A DNA stretch of 64,000 nucleotides from Hedera helix (Eukaryota; Streptophyta; Magnoliopsida; Apiales; Araliaceae), in NCBI GenBank assembly GCA_947179155.2, contig OX359266.1, forward strand, positions 44,566,039 through 44,630,038. Direction: 5' to 3'. The translations under genes and the position numbers were made by a program. Every line of letters begins with the position of its first letter. The first letter of the stretch is position 1. Shown one piece after another: positions 22,925 through 35,799 of the stretch. Below the pieces are notes generated by a model. That model saw only the letters and a list, made by a program, of their open reading frames with translations, ran no database searches and had not been told where the DNA came from.

Positions 22925-25900
22925 CTTAAAAATGCTCACTAATAAAATAGTAATCACACGAATATGAAGGAAGGAAATCATTCTTCACATTCAAGTTAAT
23001 ATTTTCATAATAACTCTCTTGTGTCTCATGAAAAATAGGTGGGACTTGTTCCATCTTACCTATCTTCCTTTTATCAAGAGGACGCCCCTTGCATCGGTTC
23101 TTTTTCAACGAAAATAAGTCTTAGCTTACAATATTTAAGCCGTTATTTCATATTCGCATTTGACTTTTGAATAGGTAGGTTTTTTTCACAAACTCCATCC
23201 TTCGTATTCCATTCCACCTTCAGTTCAAGAAGTTGATCTATAAGTTGGTCACATCTTTCTTGAGTGTCATATGTGATGTCCACAACATCGAAAAAAATAT
23301 TGCACACCTTGTCATATCTCTGTCCCGATTCCGTGTATTTTCAAACATTATAAGTGACTTTAGCTTTAGTATGATGATGCTTTATGTCCTTCCTCTACCT
23401 CCTCAAAATGTATTTCGTTGGAACAGTAAATTGAATATGAACCTTTCAAAATGAAGTTACCTTAACTATATGCTTACATAAAATTCTTCGAAATTCGAAC
23501 AATTTACAGTTACACCTCACATCAAATTCATATTTATCTTCCCTTTCGGTGAAGCAAACTTTGAAGTTCACAAATTTTGAATGATTTTTTTTTCTCCAAA
23601 GTAACAAATGTGACCATCCCAAATTTGGGCCCATGCAGCTCAAACTTGAGTCGTCAAAATACACAACAACTATTATAATAAAGTACAACGTACTATAATA
23701 CAATACTCAATAATACACAACTAAGTCTTCACTATTATTGTCACACTATTTTTACAATACAGTGAAAACTACTATAGTAACTATCTCGGACCATCACTCT
23801 ATAGCCCTCTTTTTCCCGCTAGTCTTGGCTACATTATCATTTCGTGAACAATTGAACAAAAAGAAAAAGGGTGAACTCATATAGCCCAATAAAGAATATA
23901 ATGACTAAGATAATGATGAATAAATTATCGTTAACCTTCAACAGTTGAGTTCCTGATAGAATAAAATAAACAACAAGTTTTAATTTAACAATTGCAGTTA
24001 AATTCTTAAACAAAGTTCATATCAACAACTGCAGCAAAACAACAACCATTAGAAAAATTATATAGATCATGATGTCTACTAGCTTTTTTCCCCCATAAAA
24101 ATCACCATCAACCTCTATCATCTGAAATACCACTAGTCATGATCATACCAAATAACAATTCTTCTTTGCCTCAGGCCAAAGAGAATATTCATTGCACGCC
24201 TTAAAAGACACACCACCATTATATCGTTTTTATCCTATCATCTGTGTCACAGGCCACAGATATCCACAACAACTTGATTTTTAATAATTAGTACAAATAA
24301 TAGTGATATAAGTGATGGACAGAAGAAATAGAATAATATGATAAATAATAAATAGCGAAAATTTATAATTTTACTTTGTGCAGATTCAAATAATGTCCAA
24401 ATTGTCAACATGATGTGGAGTCAAATTCAAGAATGAGATTCAAGATCCATAGTTTAAAAATAACGACTAAAGTTCAGTAGAAAGGTTCAAGTAAATAGGA
24501 ATGTTCAATTGAAATTATATTAAATAAAACACAAATTATTAATCATTTCAGAAATTTTACTAAACAATACTTATCATAGTAAGTTTATGAATATGAAAGA
24601 AAATAATATCCCTTACCTTAACATGTGAAAAAAGATTGCTTTAAATGTAGTGGATCAGCCCCTATATTTATAAGATAATTAGTAATTGCCACATATAAAT
24701 TTAATGGTGTATGATAACTCATATATTATGAACTATCAAAAATATTTATATAATATAAATTTTTGTAGTGTAATAAAATATAACAACTTCAAAAATAATT
24801 TTTAAAATAATATTTTAAAATAAATCTTTCAAATGAAGCTTTTAAAATAAATCTTCTCAAAGAAGAGTTTTCTAAATGAAGATTTGTAAATACCGTATGA
24901 AATAGGTATTTGTGCAATTACTACTCTTTAAATAAAATGCCTACTTGAGAAATTCTTGCACTCCTTTTGGTTTACAAATACTCAAAATAACCTTACTATT
25001 CTTAGAGAAACACTCATAAAATGCTTATAAATTTTTTTATGTTTTAGGTGTGATTTTTCTATTCAGCTGAGTAACTTATTTAAAGAAAAATGGAGTGCAC
25101 TGTGAGCGGTAGGTAAACAGTTAGCGTGTTGCACGCCAGCCTAAAAATCCAGCATTGGCAGCAATAGTAGCCTTGCTGCTTTTCTCCACCAAATTTTCAT
25201 CCGGCAAAATTTTATTTTCATTCCTCATGTGGCCCCCACAGAGGGCCCACGTGTTTCCTTAATATTTATATATAATAATCAAAATACTCACTAATAATAC
25301 AATATTTAAGGTAATGTTACAACAATGATAATAATAATTCAACAATAATGTAAGAACACGTTATTGATAATTATTAATTTAATAATATAATTTACTGTGT
25401 ATTTGCTACTGTAACAATTATTTGGTTCAATAATTTTAAAATACAGTATAATAGCAATTATTGACTCAATGATATAAAATATAGTGTAATGACAATTATT
25501 GAATCAATAATGCAAAATACTATGTATCAACAATTATTGATGAATAATGTGCAATAACTGTTTTATCAAATCAATAATATGAGATATTGTGCAATACCCT
25601 GTGCTACTATGTAATATTGTGTGCTATTGTAGAATATCGTGTGCTACAGTAAAATACTATAAAATATCGTATGCTACTATTATTTTTTCACCGGTATTTT
25701 AACAATTAAAAGTGATAACACTGTTGACTATTTTTATTTAAAAAGGTTTTCTTCTGTCATTTTATATATCCGACAATATTCCGTTGTGGTATCCACCAAT
25801 GATTGGTTATTTTTGAGCCATCGTTCGAATCAAATATTCCCCGATAAAACGAATATTGTCCAACATAATTTATTTTTTTACATATAACATCCTTAACTGT

Positions 25901-27560
25901 TAACTTTTATCAATATAACACCTTATTGTTTCAGAATAAAAATATATGCGAAGAAAAATAAAGTTGTATTTCATAATTTCGGAGCCTTACAATAAAGCTA
26001 TTTTACTTCGTAATGAAATATTTTGTCATGAGAATCGACAAACCTAGTATCACATTACATTCCTTCATCCACCACTTCTCTTAAAACTCTATAAACTTGG
26101 AATTGGTATAAACCTCTTGGAATTATTTTTCAATAGCATGATGTGTAACACAAGGTACATATGAAGTCAAAGAATGAGAGTCCACTTCTATTTCTTTTTT
26201 CACTTTACTCCTTAACACATTATCATATTGGCCTACAAATTCTTTGAAGGAAGTTTTTGCACTGACAAATCTATCAAAAAACATTCATACTTTCACTTCT
26301 TTGTGTCCTAGACATTCCTGCCTAAAAATGATCTTTCACGAAACAAACAACCCACCGATGCCTTTTATTATACAATCCTTCTAACCATTCATTCTTCTAT
26401 TATTTGCCTTCCATTTAAATTTAAAATCATCTACACTTAAAGAATCAAACACAACGTTATATAATGAAAATTTAATTAATTAATATTGTTCATACCCTTT
26501 TAATTTTTCTAGAACCTTCTTCGTTATATGCCACAAACACCATCGGTGACGGGCACTGGCAAGAAAAACTATCTCAACCGCATTTTTTATCGCTTTATCT
26601 TGATTAGTGATAATAGTGTATGGATCTTTTCTAGACATGGAAGAAAGTCACACATCAAACAAACAAACACAAGTGTTAGTATCTTCATTCGATATCAAGC
26701 CACAACCAAGTAGTATGGATTGTTTATGGTGATTAACTTCAACAAAAAGAGCAAACGACATATCATATTAATTAGTCTAAACACCTCGTATGCAGCTCTA
26801 GTCCTTGAGTTCGCCCAAAATAATTTTTTTATCAAACTTTTTCATCTAGGTCTATCACATAAATAAAAAAAGTTAGAATCCACTGCCTGAACTTTAATTA
26901 AATAACCTTGAAGTGCACTAGCATCACCCTTAGCAAGCCTTAGCTTCTTTAATTTTTTCATATATTTTTCACAATCTTTCTTTAAACAAGGCACTACATT
27001 TTCTCCATCCTCAACACTAAGTGAATTATAACTTTTATTCATTGGTATCCCAATATCACTATTTAGCTCAAGTCTCCTCTTTATATAGGTTGACATGCCG
27101 ATTACACCGGTAAAAACGAGACTTACTTGTACTTAACCCATATCCAAAGTGGTTATACCCATTTTCCATCTTCCAATAACATGGCACAAATTGTCTTACA
27201 CCTTGCTTTAAGAATTTGATGCAGTTTTAAAGTAATCTTTGAGTTCTTCTTCGATTCTTCATATTTATGGGTTATAATTGTGAAATATTTAAAACCATTC
27301 TGTCCAATTTTTTAGTACTTCTTTTAGTTACTCTAAATCCTTGTTGTGCACCTTATTTCATGTAATACTCATAACATCATCAATATTGTCAACACACCAT
27401 ATGTAACTTGGTCTCTTTTATTATTTGATTGTTCCATTTTCCATTTTTTATTCTCTTTTACTTTATCATCCTTTTCGTTATCAGGTGAATCGTCTATGTC
27501 AATATCCATATTGTATAACTAATACTTATTTTTGATTTTAGTGGCAGAACTTGTACACTA
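22925..27560 (-). pseudogene. FAR1/FHY3-related (MULE-derived) pseudogene, split by a solo LTR
   Basis: Reading the minus strand from 27560 downward, all FAR1-family blocks occur in order, but in several frames with many stops. They are: an N-terminal DNA-binding-like region (27190-27400), a KRRLELN..IPMNKSYNSL linker (26990-27090), MULE transposase-like blocks (VQAVDSNFFY near 26880; ITNQDKAIKNAV near 26600; AGMSRTQRSESMN near 26320), the SWIM finger CNCKLFEFRRILCKH (23473-23517) and a C-terminal RCKGRPLDKRK (near 23080). FAR1/FHY3 proteins are transcription factors derived from Mutator-like transposases. A MULE transposase relic is the alternative. The solo LTR 23609-25991 interrupts the coding sequence shortly before the SWIM finger. 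Confidence 0.8.
23609..25991 (-). mobile_element. Solo LTR of the Tekay-like family (2383 bp) inside the FAR1-like pseudogene
   Basis: The start TGTGACCATCCCAAATTTGGGCCC and the end CGGAGCCTTACA align along the whole length with the Tekay B LTRs (53689-56888), in the same orientation, with many substitutions and indels. Flanks ACAAA (23604-23608) and ATAAA (25992-25996) match at 4 of 5 bases, consistent with an old TSD. No internal sequence or partner LTR is adjacent, so it arose by LTR-LTR recombination or partial loss. It is clearly older than elements A and B. Confidence 0.85.
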
Positions 27561-28160
27561 TTGTAGAAATTAATAAATAAAAAAATTAACATTTGTTAAT
27601 GTATGTATTTTAAGAAAAATATCAATAACAAATGAATATCTCATACTTTAAATATTGAGTATCAACTAAGAATAAGCCAAAATTATTCAACTAAAATAAA
27701 CATTGTATGGGTTATCAACCGAAAATACTTTCATGTTTGTTGATCTTTAAAAGAAAATAATGCAATTATTCGAAGAAAAATCTTATCAAAATAGTCAATG
27801 ATAAATTGTATTTAATCTAGCGATATTGTTAGCGAATAGTTGATCGACAAAAGTGATGTTTATTTCTTTAAAAAAGGATAACAATTTTGATATGAATAAT
27901 ATGTGGGATATTCGTAAGATTAATATGGAGAGATTAGGGTTCTCATTATACAAAGACTAAGAGGGACTAAGAGAGTGAAATAGAAAATGTCGGAGAGAGT
28001 GAAACTATTTACAGAGAATTTTGGCAAAGAATAACTTAGATGGAATAGAAAAGGTCTAAAAAGATAGGCAACTTTCAATTTTGTCAAAACTACTTCTGGA
28101 TATGTGTATCGGGAAGTATGAAGTAAAAATGATGTATCTACGGATTTATCCAATTTAATA

Positions 28161-28450
28161 CTCCCTCCATTTTAAAGAGGAATGTAAGATCGTTATTGAC
28201 TTTTATTTTTAAAATTAATTTGAGATATTTTAAAATTTAAAATTAAAACGATTCATTAAAATTTGTGAAACAATAAATCTTATAATAATAAGTACTACTT
28301 TTTAGATAAATTATAATATTTATCATTGTGTTAGATAGATTATAATATTCATCATTCTGTTAACTAAGTTTTAATGAATCATCTCAATTTTAAATTGATA
28401 AATATTTCAAATTAAGTCAATTATAATATTATATTTTGAAATAGAGATGG
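28161..28450. mobile_element. Stowaway-like MITE, copy 1
   Basis: Begins CTCCCTCCATTTTAAA after a TA and ends TTTGAAATAGAGATGG before a TA. The ends are imperfect inverted repeats of the Stowaway (Tc1/mariner) type, with TA target duplication. AT-rich, no coding capacity. Confidence 0.65.
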
Positions 28451-28558
28451 TATATTTTATGTATACTCATTTATTTTTTAAGGAAATTTAATTATTTGAT
28501 TGTGTATCGGGAGTTATGAAGTTAAAATGATGTATCTATGGATTTATCCAATTTAATA

Positions 28559-28839
28559 CTCCCTCCATTCTAAAGAGGAATGTAAGATCGTTATTGATTT
28601 TTTTTAAAAATTAATTTGAGATATTTTAAAATTAAAATGAATCATTAAAATTTATGAAACAGTAAATCTCATAATAATAAGTACTACTTTTTAGATAGAT
28701 TATAATATTTATCATCGTGTTAGATATATTACAATATTCATCATTCTGTTAACTAAGTTTTAATGAATCATCTCAATTTTAAATTTATAAATATCTCAAA
28801 TTAAGTCAATTATAATATTATATTTTGAAACGGAGATAG
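28559..28839. mobile_element. Stowaway-like MITE, copy 2
   Basis: Second copy within the tandem duplication: CTCCCTCCATTCTAAA start and TTTGAAACGGAGATAG end, TA on both sides. Confidence 0.65.
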
Positions 28840-29408
28840 TATATTTTATGTATACTCATTTATTTTTTAAGGAAATTCAATTATTTGATTTTTTTCACTC
28901 TGTTTGTATTGAATTGCCCACACGACAAATTTAACACGGCCCATAAACTCCTACTCAAAACCCCATATATTGGCTCTAAACTCTTGAACAATATTAAGAT
29001 TCGGTGGGAGAAAAAAAAAAGATAACCATTATTGTTATCACATATTAAAATTGTACCTTTAATTATTTTTTTAAAAACGAAGGAGTACTAATTATATTAA
29101 TAAAAAGAATAATGTACCTTTACATACGTATGCAAGTTTTATACCTTTTGTTTATGAATGGTCATTCCTGTGTACAATATTTTCGCTTCTCATTCATTTG
29201 TGGTTGGATGGAGAACAAATTTGATGAAATTAAAAGAAAATTCTAAAATTAAAATTAGGATTTGAATATCATAGAATATGAAAATGGTAAAATATAACTC
29301 TAGTAGACGGGAGAGATGATAATATCTTATTTGACAAACAATTTATATTTTTATGAATTTTTTATTGTTCTGAAACAAGTTAAGTTTTATTGCTTAGAAC
29401 ATGTAAAC

Positions 29409-29814
29409 TGTAATACCCGATAGTTTTTGGAGTCTCACATCACCCATTTATTAAAACTTTATCCTTTCCCCTTCCCATATATATTGACAGACCCATTTAG
29501 TTTTTAATCACTCAAACATTAAGGTTTTACCCAATTTGAGAAAACATTTTTCTGTGAGAACTTTTTAGTAAAGACCTCCCCTGTTAAAAATTTTGGTGTC
29601 GAAGACGTGGACTGACTGCGAATCTCATAATTTCGGGTATATCTCTTTTTCTTTCTTTGTGTAATTATTTAATTTTTTGTATTCGTTTTAATTTTGTAGC
29701 TTAAATTTTGGTATGCTGTTTAGTTTGTTAGTATATATATTTTTAGTATATCTTTGTTGGTAATTAGCATTTTGAGATATTAAATTATTATTTTTGTAAT
29801 TTTAGAGTGTTAAC

Positions 29815-29846
<32 letters not shown>

Positions 29847-31178
29847 TGTTTGTAACATAATTAAAAATAGAAAGAATATTTTTGAAAATATACTTAAATT
29901 TATTTTGGAACATGAAGATTGTTAATTATTAAAATGTTATATATGATTAAAATCTGTATAACTTTAGGTAGAATTTTGTTTAGAACGAAAAGATTTTGAA
30001 TTCATTAAAGAGAAAGAAAGTGTGTAAAACTTAATCAATTAATGAACTATTTATTTATTTATTCCTTTATTTTATTTAATTAGTTCCGTCGGAAGAAATT
30101 TAACGAGTCGTTTTTGGAATATAATTTCAGATATTACATTGTTTATTCCAAGTACGGATTCCGTACTCCTTCAGCAATATTTATTTAATTTTAATTTGTT
30201 CGTTTTGTCTCTCAATTAGAATTCAGATATTATTTCGATATATTATTCATAGTCAAATGCTTATGATAGAATTGTTTGATTTTAGATAGTCAAAAATTCG
30301 TAACTTGTACCCTTTGGACTTAGCGAGCATGTCTAGTATTTATTTTGATTCTGTAAAAACGTACATGCTAATATATTTTGAGGACTTTGTATTAATTCGT
30401 TTCGGTTTAGCATATGCGTATTAGAACCCTTTTTGTTTGTATTGTATCGCATATATTGTGACATGATATTTTTGTTAGAATATACCGTAGGATATACCTG
30501 AGCTATAACCACCTGTGGGGGTACCACAGATATGTCATCTTGGCACCGAGGCATGACACTTCCGTGGCAGTGTGATTAGTCCACGACGTTTTCATTTTGT
30601 GTGTTCAGATGGGAGTTGGCTAATTAGTGTTTTGTTGTGGGAGGCGTATGGGTTGGTCGTAGCATTTTGTTTTGTTCTGTTATGCGGTTTGGTGTTGATT
30701 GTGCCGAACACACCTTCCGATTTTGTATACACCTTAATTGCGCAGTTCGATATATATTTCTATTCTTTTTTGTTTTGAGCTCGGTATGAAATCACCATAA
30801 CCATTTGATTCAGTCTATTATGTCATTTAGATTAGTTCAGTTTAGTTGGTTTTGTTATTCATTTTAGTTTTTATTTTCTTGCACTCTATATCCGTACTGA
30901 ACATTTGGCTCATGTTGTGTTTTTCTTTCGATAGGTAATCAGGAGGAGCAATGACAAGTGTGAAGAGAACTTCCTTTATATAAATAGTTTAGATATTTTG
31001 TTTAAGATTTGATATTTTGATTTTTAAGTACTGTTGTAATACACAAATCATATTTGAGCCAGTCAGCTATCTATTTAGACTATTCGGTTACATATTAAAG
31101 TTTTTGGATAGCAATTTGTTAGTTCTGTTGTGTTCTGTACATAACCTCTCTTTTCTAATTTGGGAAGGGGGTGTTACA
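29409..31178 (+). mobile_element. Solo LTR (1770 bp), Ty3/gypsy type, perfect 5-bp TSD
   Basis: Starts TGTAATACCC and ends GGGTGTTACA, and is flanked by TAAAC at 29404-29408 and 31179-31183. No retrotransposon interior is present. The end pattern (TGTAATACCC..GGGGTGTTACA) parallels the Tekay LTRs at 50578, so a related chromovirus in plus orientation is likely, though the interior sequence is different. A TAA microsatellite lies at 29816-29846. Open frames at 30333-30554 and 30572-30778 lie within the LTR and look non-coding. Confidence 0.85.
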
Positions 31179-31183
31179 TAAAC

Positions 31184-31943
31184 TAATTTATGTTTTATTA
31201 TTTAAAAGAACTTGAAATAATTTCTGTTTTAATGTTTTATTGTTTAAGAACACTTAAAAAATACATGTACAAAAAGAAAGTAATAAACTCATCATTAACA
31301 TATGAGTTAGGATCTATAAAGTATGACCCATTAAAAAATAGTCTTTTTACCCAACACAAACAAGTCCAGATCGTTATAACTTTCGTGGATGACTTAATTC
31401 ACTCGTTTGCCAATCTACTTATATTATGTAAAAATAGCAAAAACATATTTATATTTTTTGTAGAATGACTAATTACCCTTCATTAACCCAAAATGAATGT
31501 AATAATGCATTTAAAAAAAAATCAAAAGCGGGTCGTTCAAAACAAGATGTATTTGTCACTAAAATTTCACTAATTTGAGAGAGAATAAGATGGCTAGTTA
31601 AGGAAAATGCTAAAATGTTTACAAATGAAATCTGCAAAAATTTACATTCCCTCTAAGCCATTACATGCAACACGGCTTTGATCCATGAAGACCACCGCTA
31701 CACTATAATCCAAATATATTTGATTTTATTTAGAAAAAAAAAATACATGTATATTTTATTAAGTTACGTAAAAGTGATTAAGAATCACATTTTTTTTTAT
31801 TAATAGACACAAATTATCTTTGAATTTGTCTGCTAAAATTGATGCATGTGAATAATAAAAAGACATAATTATTCAAGAATAGTCATGAGTACCTTTACTT
31901 ATTTTCAGAAGCATATATATGAATAACCATTTATAGCAATTGA
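31184..31943. other. Intergenic AT-rich DNA, no gene seen
   Basis: A 92-codon plus open frame at 31190-31468 is low in complexity and has no recognisable motif. Nothing else is supported. Confidence 0.45.
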
Positions 31944-32156
31944 TTGCTGCTAGTAATCAAACCTACACTCGCCGCAAAAAGGAGTACAGTCTGGGTCAAA
32001 TAAACAAAAAAAATTATGTGCCGCAATAAGGAGTACCAACATGGGCCAAATTTTACGTGCCACAACAGCTTGTTACAGCATGACCAATCTACAGTAAAAA
32101 ATGCCCTTACATTAATTGCTGAAACAGTAATATAACAAACGGTTACTCTGTGTGTG

Positions 32157-32210
<54 letters not shown>

Positions 32211-32440
32211 ATTTCCATCTGTGATAAACGGTTGTCATGACACTGTTTCGACAACCAATACAGGCGGTATTTTTGGTTGTTGATTGACCATGCCGCTACT
32301 CCTTCCTTCAACTGGCTATGCCACTACTCCTTCTTACGACAGCCCATTTTATACGTAAAATTGACTCTGCTGCTGCCCTTTCTTGTGGTAGGCCAATTTT
32401 TGCGTTTTATGAACCTATCGCTACCTTTTTTACAATAAAC
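31944..32440. mobile_element. Large imperfect foldback element centred on a TA microsatellite
   Basis: The left arm (about 31944-32160) and the reverse complement of the right arm (about 32215-32440) align imperfectly. For example, GCTGAAACAGTAATATAACA followed by AACGGTTA on the left pairs with GTCGAAACAGTGTCATGACA followed by ACCGTTTA. GGAGTACCAACATGGGCC on the left pairs with GGAGTAGTGGCATAGCC. The arms meet at a TGTG/TA microsatellite (32151-32208). No TSD was identified. It could be a foldback MITE or the relic of an inverted duplication. Confidence 0.55.
32167..32208. repeat. TA dinucleotide microsatellite (about 42 bp), preceded by a TG run
   Basis: TGTGTGTG (32151-32165) followed by an uninterrupted TA run. 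It lies at the tip of the foldback. A related CATATA run lies at 32474-32511. Confidence 0.9.
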
Positions 32441-32470
32441 GAATTTTATTTGTCACTAACAATCGTTTGC

Positions 32471-32508
<38 letters not shown>

Positions 32509-34780
32509 TATATAATTAAAGGTTAACTATATATTCGATTCTAAAATATGATTCTTTTTATATTTTGTACCCCCGAAATACAATTCTTCTCATTTCACTA
32601 ATAGAGTGTGACCTTTCTTTACACATTTGATTGTATAAAATCAAAGTTAAAAATAATTGAATATTCAATCTTATACAAATAAAAATTTATTAACTTCGAG
32701 TATCCAAATTTTATTTTTTTCATCATCATCTTCTACATCTACCAAGAAATTCAAAATCTAAAATATCCAAATTCTTCATCATCTTCCCTCACAACCATTC
32801 ATGAAATTCGAATATCTCAAAACAAAAATCCAGACTCATAATTATCAACAAAAAAAAATCCAAACTCATTTATCATTTCCAAATTTCAGTCTCAAAACTC
32901 TCAATTCTATGTTCTATCATAAAACTCGCTCATTTGCTCTCTGTAAAACACAAACTGGGGAAGAAAGTGATAAGAGAAGAAGATTGCAACAATTGGGGAA
33001 GAATTTTTAAACCCAAATCTGAAACTTATGCATTTTCTCTCTCTAAAATACAATCTCAAGAGCACTTTACTTTCTCTCTCTAAAATACAAATCTCAAACC
33101 CAAATCTCAACCCAAACCTATATTACCAAACAAAACTCAGGAACAACAGAAGATGAAGATGGGTTAACGGATTTTGTTTGTTTTCTTGAGATTGGGAAGA
33201 AGGGAAGGTGGTGAGTAAGAGGAAGGGGGTGACGGAGCTGGAGGTGAGCAGGGACGTTGGGGAGGAGGCAACATCGATGGAGGTGAGGATAGATCTAATT
33301 TTTGAAGGAGAGATTTGATTTTGAATTAACAGACCTGATTCTGCAAAAGAAATGGATTTGAGTTTTTATTATTTTTTCTTATTTAGGATTGAACAAGGTT
33401 AGTGTTAATATTAATTCTGATTTTCATTTTCATTTTTCGTATTTTTATTATTATATGTTATTAATTAGTTGAGTTTATTTTTTTATTTCACTTAATTAGT
33501 TTAGTTAATTATTTTATTTGAGTTGATAATTTTATTTGAATTAATTAATATGTTGATTATTTTATTTTGTATTAATTAGTTGAGTTAATTATTTTATTGG
33601 ATTTGTAAGAAATTAATTATAATTACGTATGTATTTATACACGTTAACATAGTCAAATACATATACGATTAATGTGTATTTTTTTTTATACAGGGACACA
33701 AGTCAATATTCCAATGAAAAATTTGGCCTAAATAATAATAAAGATCATCGTGCTTATTTAAGATAACGTTAGGGAGCAAGATAGGAGGAATTCAATTTTG
33801 GAATACGAGGTATAAAACGACATATATTTTAAAATTCGATATACAATTAATTTTATATAAAAAGACATAATAATTTGTCATTTAAAATATAAATTTTATA
33901 ATTTTTCATCTCTCAATATCGATGTCTCTTTATCACTAATCAAAGTGGAATATGTTAAAATTAATTATATATTTTAAATTTATTGCTTGTAATAATTCAC
34001 TTGCAGTTGGTTGTATTTTGATAGGGTTATTTGTTTGTAACTCAAGAGCAATATTCTTGTAAAATTATTTATGCGAGGGAAGAATTTTTTTTTTTTATAA
34101 AATGTGTAACATCGTTCTTTTTTCATCATTTAACAGGAATTATTAGCTGGGATGATCTTTTGGGTGACCACTGCAATTGAGGAGATAGAATTACTAAGTA
34201 ATTTTGTTTTCAGAACTATTGTTTTATTTTTATTAAGTTATGATTTTGGATTTAGACCTCTGTTTTGGGTATTGAAATTGTATGACTTTTATACGATACT
34301 TCGTTGGAATAATTATGTAGTAACACCAAAAAGAGATTCCTTTAGAAGGACCATTGACCATTTCATTCATACCTATTGCTTTTGAACAAAAAATAAAGGA
34401 TAGAGTTGTTCAATACAAGGTGCAAGATCTCTTATACAAGGTGCCGTCTCTTATTAAAATAAAACTAATTTGAGAATAAGAACAAAAAATGCTGAATATT
34501 TAAAAGAGACAAAATTATGTACTATCTCCCTCGGATTCATTTTTATATTTTTACACTTTACAAACTCTTGAAATTCAAAATCAATGCAAAGTTTTTAGTG
34601 ACTCTTGAATTGAAATCCAATTAATTTTAATGAATTGAAATCGAATTAATTCATTGCAATTAATGGAAATATATGTTTCAAGCAGTTGATTTTGAGCAGT
34701 TTTATAAGACTAAATATAATAAGAGTTGAGTTGCGTAGTATATTAGTTTTTATAAAAAAAACCATCTGCCAAGATAGAAA
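32441..34780. other. Intergenic DNA, no supported gene
   Basis: AT-rich. 33130-33290 is G/A-rich (GGAAGGTGGTGAGTAAGAGG and neighbours) and TTTCTCTCTCTAAAATACAA occurs twice (33033 and 33070), but no domain is recognisable in any frame. The open frame 34152-34385 (77 codons) has no motif. Confidence 0.4.
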
Positions 34781-34782
34781 TA

Positions 34783-34783
<1 letters not shown>

Positions 34784-34865
<82 letters not shown>
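34784..34865. repeat. AT dinucleotide microsatellite, about 82 bp
   Basis: Uninterrupted alternating AT. The 64-codon open frame over it encodes only Tyr-Ile repeats and is not a gene. Confidence 0.95.
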
Positions 34866-34868
<3 letters not shown>

Positions 34869-35799
34869 CTTATAATATAGGGCTTTCTTCTTTCTACCCT
34901 GTTTTCCCTCTTCTCTCGCGAACCAAGAACTCTAACCTTCGTTTTAAATTTAGAAAAGGTTTTCTTTCTTTGGAGAGATATATTTTCTTTTCTTTTTTAT
35001 TTATTACGTAATAATAATCTGTTATTTCTTCTTGTCGAGTTTATTATTATTTTTCTTTTTTTGGACTTATTTTTTTCATGAGATGATTAATTTTTTTTCC
35101 AATTGTAAGAGAATTTTTTAATCATCTCTTGTGAGATCTTGTTTTCTTCATTTTAAAATTTATGTTTTTTTATTCAAATTTTCTTCAAAGCACATATTCG
35201 AATTGACGACGATTGATCTTTTTAAATTTACGTGGGCTTATCACGGTAGCTTGTTATTTTATTGCTCATACTAAATAACTAATCGTATCTACATATTTTA
35301 TAGAATATAATTGTGTTTCAAGAATATTGTGGTGTCCACTAAATATTATCACGATTAGCTTTTGTCTTAATTATCTATTATTTGTTTGAAAGGGTCATCG
35401 TTTTAATTTTTTTTTATCATAATCTTTTTATCTTTTATAATAAAATATAATTTTAATTGTTTAAATTATTTATAAAAAAAAAATTATAATACTCTCCGAA
35501 ACTAACTTCGTGAATCCAAATCCTATATATGTCCCAAACTTGTAGCTCCCAGTGATTTGCTACCATCGAGGTCAAACAAAGAATCGGCAAAAGGCGCAAA
35601 AGAAAAATGACTCAATAAGAAAAATAATTTTTATTTTAATAAATTTATGATAAAATTAAATTGTGATTTATATAAAAAAAATTAAATAATAAAATAAAAT
35701 AAAATTATTTTTAATTTTACCTTATTACATATATCCACATACATAATATAATTCACATTAATTCATCGTAGATGGGCTCAATAAAGTACTAGTTGTTTA

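Larger units (their letters stand above)
28104..28892. repeat. 398-bp tandem duplication containing a Stowaway-like MITE
   Basis: GTGTATCGGGA..ATGAAGT at 28104 recurs at 28502, and the following roughly 390 bp match closely with small indels. Each copy holds one MITE (28161-28450 and 28559-28839), so the unit was duplicated after the MITE inserted. Confidence 0.85.

Noticed and set aside
31190..31468. 92-codon plus-strand frame next to the solo LTR
   Set aside because: Low complexity, no family, no gene context.
34686..34880. Tyr-Ile repeat protein
   Set aside because: Translation of an AT microsatellite.
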